64,000 bases of DNA from Hyparrhenia diplandra (taxonomy: Eukaryota; Streptophyta; Magnoliopsida; Poales; Poaceae): NCBI GenBank assembly GCA_015847255.1, contig JADLZK010012623.1:186001-250000 (forward strand). The letters are read 5' to 3'. Each line of letters starts with the position of its first letter. Position 1 is the stretch's first letter. This document shows, one piece after another, positions 34,695 to 46,079 of the stretch. Position numbers and translations under genes: made by a program. The notes under the pieces were generated by a model. It ran no database searches. It was given only the letters and a program-made list of their open reading frames with translations, and was not told the origin of the DNA.

Positions 34695-35110
34695 TGCAAA
34701 ATGTTAATTCACAAACAAAACAAACAAGAGACTAACGGAGGGGTTAGAATAAAAAGTTAGAAGTTAGCTGTCCAAAGTTAGTCGTCCAGGGGTTAGTCGT
34801 CCAAAAGAAAGATTGCAAGGTTGTTTATCTAGACAGAACTTCCCCTAACAAATTTTATCTTGATTACTCCATTTGGGACATCACCTCCACTAATCTCTCT
34901 TAATTATTCTAATACTCTCAAGATCTTCTCCTCTCTCAAGAAATCTTTCTATTGCTACTAAGAACTTCCTTTCTCCTTCTCACTTCTCTTTCTTTCTACT
35001 ACAAAGCCCAAAACTTTCTGAATACTAGAACTGCGAATTGCAAGCTGAAATATTGAGCAAAGCAGTGTTGGTGTGATGAAGAAGCGAGGGATGAGGGGCC
35101 TTTTATAGAG
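34695..35110 (-). promoter_or_regulatory. Internal promoter and spliced-leader-like region of G1
   Basis: TATAAAAGG on the minus strand (35099-35107) is followed by a leader rich in GAGA and AGAAAG words, then a T-rich tract (TTGTTTGTTTTGTTTGTG) and TTTTGCAG at 34695, directly before an ATG. This is the layout of a Pol II promoter, 5' leader and intron acceptor. The matching donor is not certain. It lies inside the element, far from the LTR promoter. Confidence 0.5.
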
Positions 35111-35720
35111 GAGCTCGAGGCCTGGCGGCCGCCAGTGGTGATGGCGCCGGCCGCCATGGTGGTGGGTCCTCTCTCGCTCACCTTCATGCAGCATATTGCT
35201 CACCCCAATGCCATGGTTTTGAGTGGGTTCTTCGGTGGAAAAGAATGGCAGGTAGTGGTGCATGGTGGTAGGTGAGGTTTGAGTGGTATATGTCTTGTCC
35301 AAGTTAGGTGAAATATGGCATTTAGTGTATGACATGTAGGACCCATCACATAGTGACTCTATTTTTGTATTTTCAATATATAAAATGCGGGGAGTAAAAA
35401 TAATAATGCAAGAATAAATATTTTTGAGCCTCCACAATAAATATTTTCACGAGTTGTGACACACTTTGTAAAATTATTTATATGAGGCATAAATTTTCTA
35501 TAAGTAAAATGCCTAGTATGTAAATATAATTACTTACCGACTTACCTTGTGATAGATGTCCGTAGTTAAAGTCCTCGAACTGGGATTTCCCAAAATTAAT
35601 TATCAGGTGCATTCTCGGTTAGGAGATGGTACCGATGGCGACTCTTCTTCAATTTCGATTCAATCTTATTTCTTTGTCAAGCTAAGATCGATTTGGGTTT
35701 GAATACGAACTTCTCTTCCT
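35111..35720 (-). other. G1 region between protease and internal promoter
   Basis: AT-rich, no domain recognised. This is where RT would start in an autonomous Gypsy element; none of the RT motifs are present. Confidence 0.5.
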
Positions 35721-35726
35721 TTCCAT

Positions 35727-36045
35727 TTAAGTTGAATGTAATCTCTCCGGCCGTGACATTGATATGTGCATTTGTTGTGCTAAGGAAAGGTCGTCCAGAG
35801 AATGATTGATACGGAGTCTATTTGGCATATTCAAAACTACAAAATCCACGGGTATAAAGAATCCTCGATATTTTACCGTACGTTTTACGCAATTCCCGAG
35901 GGGTATCGATTGATTGATCCGCCGGTTGTAATGATATTGAAGTTGGTTCCAAGGTTGTATGCTTAAGTTTGTCAAAGACAGACTTGGGCATTACACTAAC
36001 ACTTGCTCCAATGTCACAAAGTCTTTGTAAAATGATGATCTCCAA
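35727..36045 (-). pseudogene. G1 retropepsin-like protease remnant
   Basis: Aspartic protease that would cleave the gag-pol precursor. The minus-strand frame has LQRLCDIGASVSVMPKSVFD; DIGAS matches the D-[ST/I]-G-A active-site region of plant Gypsy proteases in which DLGAS is common. It is followed after a frameshift by RTVKYRGFFIPVDFVVLNM, a usual downstream protease segment. The reading frame is broken near 35820. It lies directly downstream of gag, as expected. Confidence 0.75.
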
Positions 36046-36122
36046 TTGAGCAATTGATTACGGGGTATCCTGGATGCGTCATCTTATGTGGCAATATATT
36101 AAGGATAGCCGCCTTTGCATTC

Positions 36123-37645
36123 TTACGTTAACTTGATCACCTCCGTAGTGGGTAGTGGTCTTTTCTTATTCAAGATATCTACGAGATACTTGGCATAGGT
36201 TGGGACTTCAATAGCGTCTAGTAGAGGTATGTTGATATATAACTTACGGATTACCTCCATAAACTTTATAAAGCGATCATCCACTTGGGGTCCACGGTTT
36301 CTTCTTGGATATGGTAAGAGATTTGTATCATGAATGTCTTGTGTCATTTGAGGTTCTTGAGTCAAATCTTCTATGTCATCACTTTCTTCTTCTCTAGTTG
36401 GTTGTACCACAGTCTTGTTGTTCTTTTGGTCTTTGCGAGGTGCCGTAATTGGTGTCCGGCTTTGTTTCTATTATTTTCTCGGGGTCAACGAGGATCACGT
36501 GTAGATTTACCTCTTCTTGTAGTAACATTATTTACTGCTCAAGGTTAGTGGCAATAGATTTTGCAGCAAATAACTTTGCTATTTGACTTTCTACCTTTTT
36601 ATTAAAAAGATGTTGATCTTTAAAAGCAATAGAGAAATTATCCATCTTAAGAGTTATATCTTCTAAAACTTTATTATTAGCAACAAGCTTCTTAAGAAGA
36701 ACATTATTTAACTTATCTTGTTCTTCAATTAATTCTCTTAAAAATGGGTTTCTAGGGACATTACCTTTATACTTACGGGTTGTTGAGTAAATTTATTTGT
36801 AACCTTCATTCTTGTGATTGAGTTGATGTTGAGTTATTAACACCATACTTGAGTTTGATGCGAGAATCAATATAGTCTTGTAAATCTTGTCTTTCCTGCT
36901 TATCTTTGGCTCGTTGTTCAAGCCAATCAAATAACACATCCATCTTGGTTGATATTGCTTTTATTTCTTACGGAACTTCTTCAATCGATGGTAGTGTTGA
37001 GTGTCTTGATTCGACTTTGGTTTTTCGATATTTTATTCATGAGTGCTTCGGCTTTGTCAAGAGTGAGTGATAAAAATGATCCTTTCGCCAGTTGCATCTA
37101 GTTGTTCTCGTGCTCTTTGCGTTAATCCATGATAAAATCCTTGCATAAGCAATAAATCTTCTATTCCATGATGAGGGCAATCGATATGTATTCTTGTAAA
37201 CGTTCCCAAGCACACGGAATTGATTCTCCTTTCTATTTGTTGGAAATTGGTAATTTTTCCTCGTAGGACATTGGTTTTACAGGTGGGAAAGAACTTTGAT
37301 AGGAAAGGCTGTAGAACATTCATCCCAATTCTTGATTTCTTCTTTGTTGGCGTAGAACCATGACTTCGCTTTCTCCTTCAATAAGAATGGAAATAAGCGG
37401 AGTAGTATGATATCTTGGGGAACATCCTTAGGTGAGAAAGTGTTGGCAATCTCCGGAAAATTCTGCGGATGTGAGCGTGCATCTTCGTGAATCTTTCCAT
37501 TGAATGGAGTAGCTTGTATCATGTTGATGAGGCTTGGCTTGAGCTCAAACTCAAGATCTTTAAGTTGAAGTGTTGGTCTGTCACGAATGTTCTCGGTGCT
37601 TGGAGCGAGAGAACTCTCTTGAGGATTTTTCGACCATAGCTTCAA
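36123..37645 (-). pseudogene. G1 gag (Athila/Tat-like), frameshifted
   Basis: Capsid polyprotein of the element. Segments in order on the minus strand: LKPSLINMIQATPFNGKIHE, DVPQDIILLRLFPFLLKEKA and KSWFYANKEEIKNWDECSTAF (37540-37290), then FFPTCKTNVLRGKITNFQQ, LLLMQGFYHGLTQRAREQLD (37280-37090) after a frameshift. A further segment near 36400-36130 (KFMEVIRKLYINIPLLDAIE, TYAKYLVDILNKKR) is the gag C-terminal/protease-linker motif of this lineage. The PF03732-type retrotransposon gag core is obvious. At least two frameshifts and a diverged middle (36420-37050) make it inactive. Confidence 0.88.
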
Positions 37646-37869
37646 GAAGCGATTTATGCTCTCTTGATCGATTTGATTACGATGAATGAAGTGGAGTGAA
37701 TCACAATCAATTTCTAATTTGATAAACCCCGTATAAAATAATCAAAAAGAAAAACAAGGGTAAGCCTGCTAAAGCAACTACCTAGTTTAGATTCTCATCA
37801 TAAGTTTTCATTTATTAATATGTCTAACTAACTTTTATTTCCTCCCAAGAACGGCGCCAGAGAAATGCT

Positions 37870-40173
37870 TGTTGGTAAATCTAACGTCACTATAACTTTA
37901 GGTGGAGTTAATCTCACCTAAGGCTATAAGCCATCAGAGAAACTTCAGTGTGGTTCATCTCTTAACACTACTATGTGCTAGGTTGTCATCCCCAGCGGTA
38001 ATGCTAGGAAATGGATATGTGATACTTGTGATATGTGTTGTTTGCAATCTAAGGAAATAAATATAAAAGGTCTATCCGCAAGCGCCACGGATATAAATAC
38101 CATTGTAGCATTTCAGGGAGTAATCCAGGGTTTTGTCATTTATATTCTACCACGGGGAGGAATAATTTAAAGATGGGAACAAACATGATTAATAAGTGGC
38201 ATACTTATGAGAGGTTACGTTACTAGTGCTAACTTTAGCGAGGGGGTTAAACCAATAATGATAATAATATGATAATGATAAAAATAAGAGGCATCACACA
38301 CGAGAGATAGAGAATAACTACTAAGTTAGACTTAACATAGGACTACTTTAAGAGACGGAATTCATCTATAGCATTTAATCTACTAAGTCATTACATCTAT
38401 TCTAAGGCATATGTTATCACCTATAGCGTAGTAGACTCTAGATCATGTATCCAGGACGACTATCAAGGAAAATCAAGAGTGAAACAAGATATTCCCCATA
38501 ATCAATGTCCACGTGTCTTATAAACGGAGGGTGGATTCCAAAGGACTCAACAGGACTTGTCACTCCCGCGATCTACCACACGGCCGGAATATAAGGTGTA
38601 TTTGCGGGTAAATCATATATAAGCACCACGCTTACATAAATATCTTTACCACCTAACCCACTCGAGTACTGAATTAGGCGCTCTACAAATAGATACATAT
38701 ATCCTACGATGCAACGGATACGTGCGGGGGGTAGCGTATCCCGTATCCGGTGCGGGATGGATACGGATCTGAGCTGGATCTGAGCTGGATACGTATCCTA
38801 CGCGTGTCGCAAATATCGAGAACGTATCACCTCCGACACGCGTCTTTGGGTGCGGCTGGGCTGCATTGGACACGTCAAATGGACTCCCGGGCGGCCGGCC
38901 CACTCCTCCCGTGGTGACTACGGGCAGCCCGGCGACACCTTTATCCCCTCCCCCCAGAGCCGCGGACACACACCACCACGAGCTCTCCGATCCCACACGC
39001 TTATCCAGCGACCAAAGGGCGTTCGTGCGTCATTGGCTGCAGGTTGCAGCAGGCACGTGCATAGCCACTGCCCTGTATAGGTCGTATTCATACCAACTAA
39101 CTTGTTTTCTTTACTAACGTATGTATTTCCTCTTTTAATTTTATTTCATACCCTTTTGCATATGTATTCTGTATTTTTAAGTTAAACATCCTATGGCTAT
39201 ATATCCATTTATTGAACTCGCTTGCAGTTAGTTTGTATTTAGTCACTAAATATAATATTAAAAAATATTTATTTGCCGTATCCCCGTGTCATTGTTTTTC
39301 AAAAATGACGTATCTGCGTGTCGGATACGTATCGTATCCGATACTGCGTATCCATATCCGGACAACGTAGCATATATCTATCATAAACTACATCTATATC
39401 AATCATACTATTAGAATAAAGTAAGAACATACCAAACAAACACATATTATTAATAAAGTGTAATGTCATAGATACAAGATAATTCATACCGTAATACTTG
39501 AAGATCGAGAACTCGGGTAGGCACACCCGGCTCTAATTATATACATGCGCTAATCAACTTGGATGAACTAGAACTAGATGAACTAGAACTAGAACTAGTA
39601 GCTAACTCTAATCTACGGTGGAGAAACTCTCTTCTACTTCGCGCGACTTTGGTTTATAATGAATTCAAAAGTATGAGTTAGGGTTTAACCACGGGGCGAT
39701 GATGGTCTTCTTATAGAGGCCTTGGCAATGAAGCGATGACCATTGGATCAAACCGACCTTCAACAACGGCGTAGATACAACCACAAAGTCGGTAGTAAAC
39801 CGACCTAGGAAGCCGAGGCCGACATCATGGCCCCACCGGCGGCCGGCCAAGATTGAACGGGCGGCGACGCCCCGGTGTCCTCCTCTCCTCGCGGCCACGG
39901 TTCCTTACGGTGTCCTCGGTACCTTCTAGAATGTTTTAGTTCACTTTTCGGGTTGAGTTGCTTCACGGTCAAGTCTTGTCATCATATGTCTTGTATATTC
40001 GAGAACTTTCTCCATCTTTTCTGCATTTTATCTGTTAAGTCCACGGAAATACATAAATCACCAAAACTCATGGAATTTATTAGTATAAACCTCTAAACTT
40101 ATTGTATATTCAAATTATGTCCTTATTTCATCTCTTGTTGACATATAAAAGTATAGGATAACAGGTGTCAATA
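37870..40173 (-). repeat. G1 right (5') LTR with hAT insertion
   Basis: It starts TGTTGGTAAATCTAACG and ends GGTGTCAATA (last CA changed to TA). Net length is about 1.63 kb after removing the hAT element and its 8-bp duplication. Confidence 0.92.
38704..39370. mobile_element. hAT-like non-autonomous DNA transposon
   Basis: A 667-bp insert flanked by the perfect 8-bp duplication CATATATC (38696-38703 and 39371-39378), the length typical of hAT elements. Imperfect inverted ends are CTACGATGCAACGG and CCGGACAACGTAG. The subterminal regions are dense in GGATACG/CGTATCC words on both strands, likely transposase-binding repeats. The other G1 LTR has the empty site (GATACATATATCTATC near 30541-30555). 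No transposase frame is present. Confidence 0.9.
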
Positions 40174-40178
40174 GCCTC

Positions 40179-42238
40179 TTGTGTATCTTGCTCCTCACTT
40201 ATCTCTTTTATTGCATCGTACTTTCTCTCTTGTCCTATAAATTGTGCTAGGACCATTTAGCTCCTCTCATGGTTTTATTCTGTAATATTAGTTGACAACA
40301 CATACCAGAAGGAATATACAAGTAATCTCAAACAAGGGTAGGATTGTCATGGGGCTAATGGTTGCATCTATGTTACAAAAAGTTTGGTTGGAAATTTTAA
40401 TTAGCAATTGCTCACCATTACTTTTTCTCTAGTGGAATTTTTTTTATATCTTAAGTTTGATTTTGATGTATGAGATTTATTAACCATTCAAACTTAGAGA
40501 GACAAAGTAATTATGAGTAGAGGGATTGCAAACCAGCATGTCAAAGTGACGGGAGCTTGAGAGGAGGAAGAGTAATGTCGGATGATCTTTAGAGGAGTCG
40601 ACCTTCCTCCCCCATGCTCGAGCCTTCCTATCACTCGACACTTTAAGTGTGAATGCTAAACCATCCCTAATAGTGTGTTGCAATCACCATGTCCTTAGAC
40701 ATTGTTCATCCTTTGTTCCCGCAAGTTTAGTTCTGAAGAATACCCGAAGGAAACTTGTCCTACTGAACATGTTTCTTTTAGCATGAGCCTTCATGTGCTT
40801 AGATATATATTATTATTATTATTTTTTTTTAGAATATAAGACAAAAAGTTGGATACAAATATGAGATTTATATTCACTTACTGTCTTTGATGTTCTTGTG
40901 GCATGTTGCTTTGTCCATCCACTTCTTTTGAGTGAGAGCTTTTCTCATATATGACACTAATGTCATTGTTTGTTCCATCTCTAAAGTGGTGGTTTGGTTT
41001 CAGGTTCATTTCACTCTATGAATAGACTTAGCATAATCCTTTCTGCAAAATGTCAATGGACACATACCGAGGGAATACAACATGGTTGAAGTAGGGGTTG
41101 TTGTCCAAAGTTCATAAGATCTCATCTATGCTAATGAAAAGGTGGTTCTTTGTTTACTCTTAGCACGAGATCTATTCATCATGTCTTGTAACCAATTTTG
41201 TTTATGGCTGCACTCTAGTATAAGGATCAAGGCAAATGTAACTTGTAGCAAAAGAAAAAGCGAATGATATTTGATACTTAAAATTCTTCCATCAATGATG
41301 AATGAGCCGTGTCTTTTGCACAAGGTTGGAGTTCATCATATGCCTTGCTTTGTCTCTCGATCTGAGTTCATCTCTTGACTTACCCGAATTGGATTTGAGA
41401 GTTTTCTACGGGGGTTAGTCCAACACAATAACCAATGTCTACGCAAGCAATTTTTAGTTCAATAACCAAACTAGATTCCATGTCTAATTCAATTAAGGAA
41501 GACTATTTAGCCTAAGCACCACGCTTAATTTAAAAGCCTTTGGAAGTACCCAATTGAAACACTTCCAAACCAAAGCATACTATAGCAAACAAGGGTGACA
41601 TGAAAGCATTATAGAGATTCACCTAATTAGAGAAGGAAGTAGCATGATCATGGCGAGGATTTTTTTTCTTTTCTTTTTTTATTTTAGATGCAAATTACAT
41701 GGATAGATGTATGCAAAGGAACTAATCATGCAATGGATCTACTATAAGAAAACATAAACTAAGTAGAGTGAATGCATGGATCAATATAAACATGTAATGC
41801 AATGCAAGAAATTAAATGATAACTACTCAATCAATTTATAGCCCATGAGAAAGACTTCCTCACCTTTATTAATCATACTTACCATGATGTGCAGCTTCTA
41901 TGTACGTCACTTGAGATGTTTGGATTGAATTCATGTGACAGCGACTTCTTCTCCAATCTATACATGGTTAGAAGATTATATATATTTCACTACATACCTT
42001 GCTTGAGATAGCAGGGTTCCAATGTGTGATGAATCTTGAATGATCAGGCACCCTAGGTCCTTCAATCTTTCTTCTTTTCTTTTCTTGTGGAATCTTGATC
42101 TTTTTGTCATGTCTATTCCATAACTCAATAGAACAAGGGTAATCCTACTAAAGCTAGTGATACACTAAATTAGAAGACATCAAGATCATTATTAGAATCT
42201 TTATGTGAATTGGTTCCCCGCAACGGCGCCAAAAAGCT
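40179..42238 (-). other. G2 internal region, PBS side, no coding seen
   Basis: AT-rich, only short frames, no gag motif. It ends at the primer-binding-site complement (GGTTCCCCGCAACGGCGCCA, about 42212-42231) next to the right LTR. Confidence 0.6.
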
Positions 42239-45137
42239 TGTTGGTATTTGTTAAGTGCTAAAGGAATATGAAGGTTCATAAAAGTTTATTGAATACCATT
42301 GTAGCTTTTCCCTAGGAGAGTATTCTAGAGTATCGTATCCACAGGGAAGAGCTTTGGCATAAGAATCTAATAATTCACAATCATGCATCTACTAACCTAG
42401 CAAACCACTAGACTAAAGTGTAAATGATATATGATAGGAGTTAAGCATAAACACACATAAGAGAATTCCTAAGATAAATGTGTAGCAAGCAAGTTGAGAG
42501 GACAGTGTTGACACTTGTTATAGTATAAGATTAATAGTCAACTAAACATGAAATAAGGACGTAAAATGAATATCAACATAGACTAGGGGTCTAACTAACA
42601 TAATTCCACGAGCTTTGGTGATTTATATCTTTTCAGGGACTTAACAGATAAACACCGAGAAGAATGGAGAAAGTTAGGAATATATCTCACATACGATGAC
42701 AAGACTTAACCGTGAAGTAACTCAACCCGAATTGTGGACTAAAACATTCTAGAAGACACCAGAAGACACCGGGGAAGGACGACAAAGCATGGGCCCACCA
42801 TGGCCTGGCGGCCGCCAGTGAGGATTAGGCCGGCCGCCAGGTAGGTCCCACCTGTCGGTCTTATATTCCTAGGTCGGTTTCAAACCGACTTTGAGGTTGT
42901 ATCTACACCGTTGCCAAGGTCGGTTTGATCCAAGGGTTATCATTCATCGCCAAGGCCTATATAAGAAGACCCCCTGACCCCAGGGTGAAACCCTAATTCA
43001 TTCTATCTCATTCTATTCATTATCTCTCGGTTGTAGAGGTGTCCCAATGTAAGGATAACCTCTCTCTGCGGGATTAGTGAATTAGAAGTAGATTAGAAGA
43101 AGATTAGTCATGTAATTAGAGATAGATTAGCCATGTAATTAGAACTAGATTAGATCTAACTTAGATCTAATCGGGAGTAAAGGAGAGAGGAGCTATGCTC
43201 CTGTTCCGGAGATGTCTTGAGTATGGTATGTTTTTGTATCTTCTCTACAAGACTTATGATTCACATATTTATCTTCTCTATTTACTTCCATGTTTTACAT
43301 ATATGGTTAAGTATAGTTGTTATGCTATTGCATGGGATCTCCTTTCGTATTGAGGACTCTAGTTATTCATGGTAGCTAGAGTAGTAATTTATAGTATAGA
43401 CTTGGTGTCTAGGCTATAGGTTACCTAAGATTGCACCCAACCCCATGGATAGTTTGTGGTAGCCCCTGTGGTGGTGATGGCCACGATGGCCGACGTATTC
43501 CACCACGTTCGGGTTGGTGTTTGTAGGACCGTAGTCGGAGCTTCCTAGCCCCCCCTTCTCATCTCTTTTCTGTGGCTAGTGTTCGATGTCCCGAAGTGTT
43601 ATGGTATGATTGCTATCATAGAACCTAAGTAATAGAGAAGTATCCGGGAACCTCAAACTCTCCCTTTGACCTCTTGATTAGTTTAGTTATTCTTTGATAT
43701 CTTAGGTAGGTTATTATTTTATGCTTTGATATTAACTTATCCTTTATCAATTACCCCTCACTATAGTCTAGTGGTTTGCCAAGTTAGTGGATACATGATT
43801 GTGACTTATTAGAATTCTTTAGCCAAAGCTTCCCTGTAGATGCGATACTCTAGAATACTCATCCTAGGGAAAAGCTACAATGGTAGGTGTTCTGTGCGCT
43901 TACAGAATCCTTCATATTCTTTTAGCACTTAACAAATGCCAACAGACAGTGGGAGAGATCAAGGTTCCTATGTACTTCTCTATTACTTAGGTTCTATGAT
44001 ATACTCTCGAGAAAGACTGGGAAGAAGGTAGTCGGGAGAAGGCTGCCAAAAGCTCTACGAAACACCAACCCGTACGTGGTGGACTACATCGGCCGGTCAG
44101 AGCTGTCACCTCTGGGGCTACCACAACTATCCGTAGGTTTGGGCGCAACCTCAGGTAACCTATAGCCTAGACACCAAGTCTACACTATCAATTACTACTC
44201 TAGCTACCTAGCATAACTAGAGCCCTCAATATGAGCGGAGATCCCATGCAATAGCATAATAACTATACTTAACCAAATATGAAAGAGATGGAAACAAATA
44301 GAGAAGATAAATATATAAACCATAAGTCTTACAAAGGAAGGATACAAGACATACCAAACTCTGTAGACATCTCCAGAACCGGAGCGCAGCTCCGCTCTCC
44401 CTAACTCTCTAGTTGCTAATCTACTACATTGGAGTGTCTAGCCCTAATTTTCTAGTGGAGAGGTTGTTCTCACGTTAGGACACCTCAATGACCAACAGGT
44501 CAAGAGAAAATGAATGGAATGAATTAGGGTTTCACCCAGGGGTAAGGGGTCTGTTTATATAGCCCTTGGTGATGAACGACGGCCCTTGGATCAAACCGAC
44601 CTTGAGCAACGGCATAGATACAACCTCAATGTCAGTTAGAAACCGACCTACGAAGCGGAGTGGAGTAGGACTCCAACTCCTGGCGGTCGCCATGGATGGG
44701 CCTGCCGATCGCCAGTCCATCATGGAGTTTGGGCCCGAGCTTTCGTGGGTGCGTAGATCTCGTCGATAGCTTTCCAATAACTAGTATTTTGCTGGAAACG
44801 GAGTCCGGATGAGAAAGTTATGGCCGTTTTAGTGAACTCTGCTCTGCAACTGATATCTTTTGATTCTAGACTCTAAATATAGCAGACAATATATCCGTTT
44901 CGATCGTCTCGATGAGCTCTTTGCAATGGTCCTATCTTGGAATATGTTTGTAACATGTTTTATGCTTCATATGTCTTGCAAACTCTAGGCTTTTCCTATT
45001 TAGTCCCTAAAAATATATAAATCACCAAAACTTGTGGAACTATGTTAGTCAAGCCCCTAGTCTATGTGATTATTCATTTTATACCCTTATTTCATGTTTA
45101 GTTGACTATTAATATTATGCTATAACAGGTGTAAACA
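42239..45137 (-). repeat. G2 right LTR, interrupted by an inverted solo LTR
   Basis: It matches the left LTR 14337-15826 (TGTTGGTATTTGTTAAG...AACAGGTGTAAACA). Interrupted at 42505 by a 1,439-bp insert with a 5-bp duplication; net length is about 1,455 bp. Confidence 0.9.
42506..43944 (+). mobile_element. Solo LTR of the G2 family, inverted within the G2 LTR
   Basis: It starts TGTTGACACTTGTTATAG and ends AACAAATGCCAACA, the reverse complement of the host LTR ends. Flanked by GACAG at 42501-42505 and 43945-43949. It is clearly diverged from the host LTR, so it is not a simple local inversion. A TATATAAGAAGAC phrase near 42958 is a plausible TATA box. Confidence 0.93.
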
Positions 45138-45720
45138 AGTTCCCCCAAGCTGACCCTTTGCTGTCTCTAGCAAAGCCAAACTTAGCAATGGATCAGGAGT
45201 TGCTACAACGCTTTCACGCCTCAAAAGTACACATGCTCTCAAACATAATTTCTCCTCCGGATTAGAATAAACTTTTTCAACCTTTAACTTACCCATATTA
45301 CCTTTAACCATGGAGCTTATAGCCTTTTCTTAGGATCTTGGGCAATTGAAAGATAGAACAATCAAGTCAAGCACCATGTCTCTGACTCTTCGATCAACCT
45401 TCATTCTGGAGTTTTTGCAAGTTTTCAAAATAAAACTCAAAGTTCCTTTTGTATGACCCTCTCAAGTCTCTCACTTGTGGTATTTATGGGTCCTCACTTA
45501 GGCAATAATGTTGTGTTGCCTTTCTCTCATCATATGTGGTATTTTTGGAATAAGGCAGTAGGATACTATGCCTTCTTCTCTCTCACCCTATATCTAAAGC
45601 TTATATGTGAAGCTCATAGGTGGGAGAAAACTACATCTACTTACTAAGCTTGTATTGTAAGTTTAAGCAATAGATCCAAAGTCACGAGTCATACTGATCA
45701 AGTGATGCATGTGTGATGAA
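45138..45720 (-). other. Duplicate copy of the G2 internal 3' end
   Basis: It is collinear with 15827-16411 (AGTTCCCCCAAGCTGACCC, CAGGAGTTGCTACAACGC, GTGATGCATGTGTGATGAA). It lies outside the right LTR of G2 where flanking DNA would be expected. Confidence 0.85.
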
Positions 45721-45915
45721 TATGTTTGTAACATGTTTTATGCTTCATATGTCTTGCAAACTCTTGGCTTTTCCTATTTAGTCCCTAAAAATATATAAAT
45801 CACCAAAACTTGTGGAACTATGTTAGTCAAGCCCCTAGTCTATATGATTATTCATTTTATGCCCTTATTTCATGTTTAGTTGACTATTAATATTATGCTA
45901 TAACAGGTGTCAACA
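45721..45915 (-). repeat. Partial third LTR at the right end of G2
   Basis: This 195-bp stretch repeats 44944-45137 (TATGTTTGTAACATG...AACAGGTGTCAACA) and abuts the GCGGC duplication. With 45138-45720 it forms a truncated LTR-internal unit outside the normal right LTR. Confidence 0.88.
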
Positions 45916-45920
45916 GCGGC

Positions 45921-46079
45921 CTATATAGACTAACTAATATAGTACCCGTGCGTTGCTACGGTTTCATTTAAGAAATACACTTAATTAAAACCAATGAGAC
46001 GCTAATATTTTTTATAGTTTGTCTCGGGCAATCCAAAATACATTCATGTATAAAGATATGTCTTGCATACTACAAAAAT
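45921..46079. other. Flank of G2 with a CCCGTGCGTTGCTACGG motif
   Basis: ATAGTACCCGTGCGTTGCTACGG is a phrase I associate with dispersed repeats in grass genomes, but I cannot assign a family and see no terminal structure here. Confidence 0.35.

Larger units (their letters stand above)
29723..40173 (-). mobile_element. G1: Gypsy (Athila/Tat-like) element lacking RT and integrase
   Basis: LTRs at 29723-31338 and 37870-40173 (the latter with a 667-bp hAT insert) are flanked by the duplication GCCTC (29718-29722 and 40174-40178). The right LTR is preceded by AACGGCGCCAGAG, the complement of a TGGCGCC-type primer-binding site, so the element reads on the minus strand. The internal order is gag, protease, promoter-like region, Athila-like ORF. 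No RT, RNase H or integrase motif appears. LTR ends and the LTR/purine-tract junction resemble G2, so the two families are related. Confidence 0.9.
14337..45915 (-). mobile_element. G2: outer LTR retrotransposon of a 31.6 kb nest
   Basis: The outer ends are TGTTGGTATTTGTTAAG at 14337 and AACAGGTGTCAACA at 45915, with the duplication GCGGC at 14332-14336 and 45916-45920. The left LTR is followed by AGTTCCCCAAGCTT. The right LTR is preceded by GGTTCCCCGCAACGGCGCCA, the complement of TGGCGCCGTTGCGGGGAACC, a primer-binding site type found in plant Gypsy (Tat/Athila-like) elements. The element therefore reads on the minus strand. Its own internal DNA survives as 15827-17502, 28399-29717 and 40179-42238 (about 5 kb) and shows no gag or pol motif, so it is a LARD-like non-autonomous element. 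B+A, G1 and an inverted solo LTR are nested in it. Its right end has an extra partial LTR. Confidence 0.88.
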
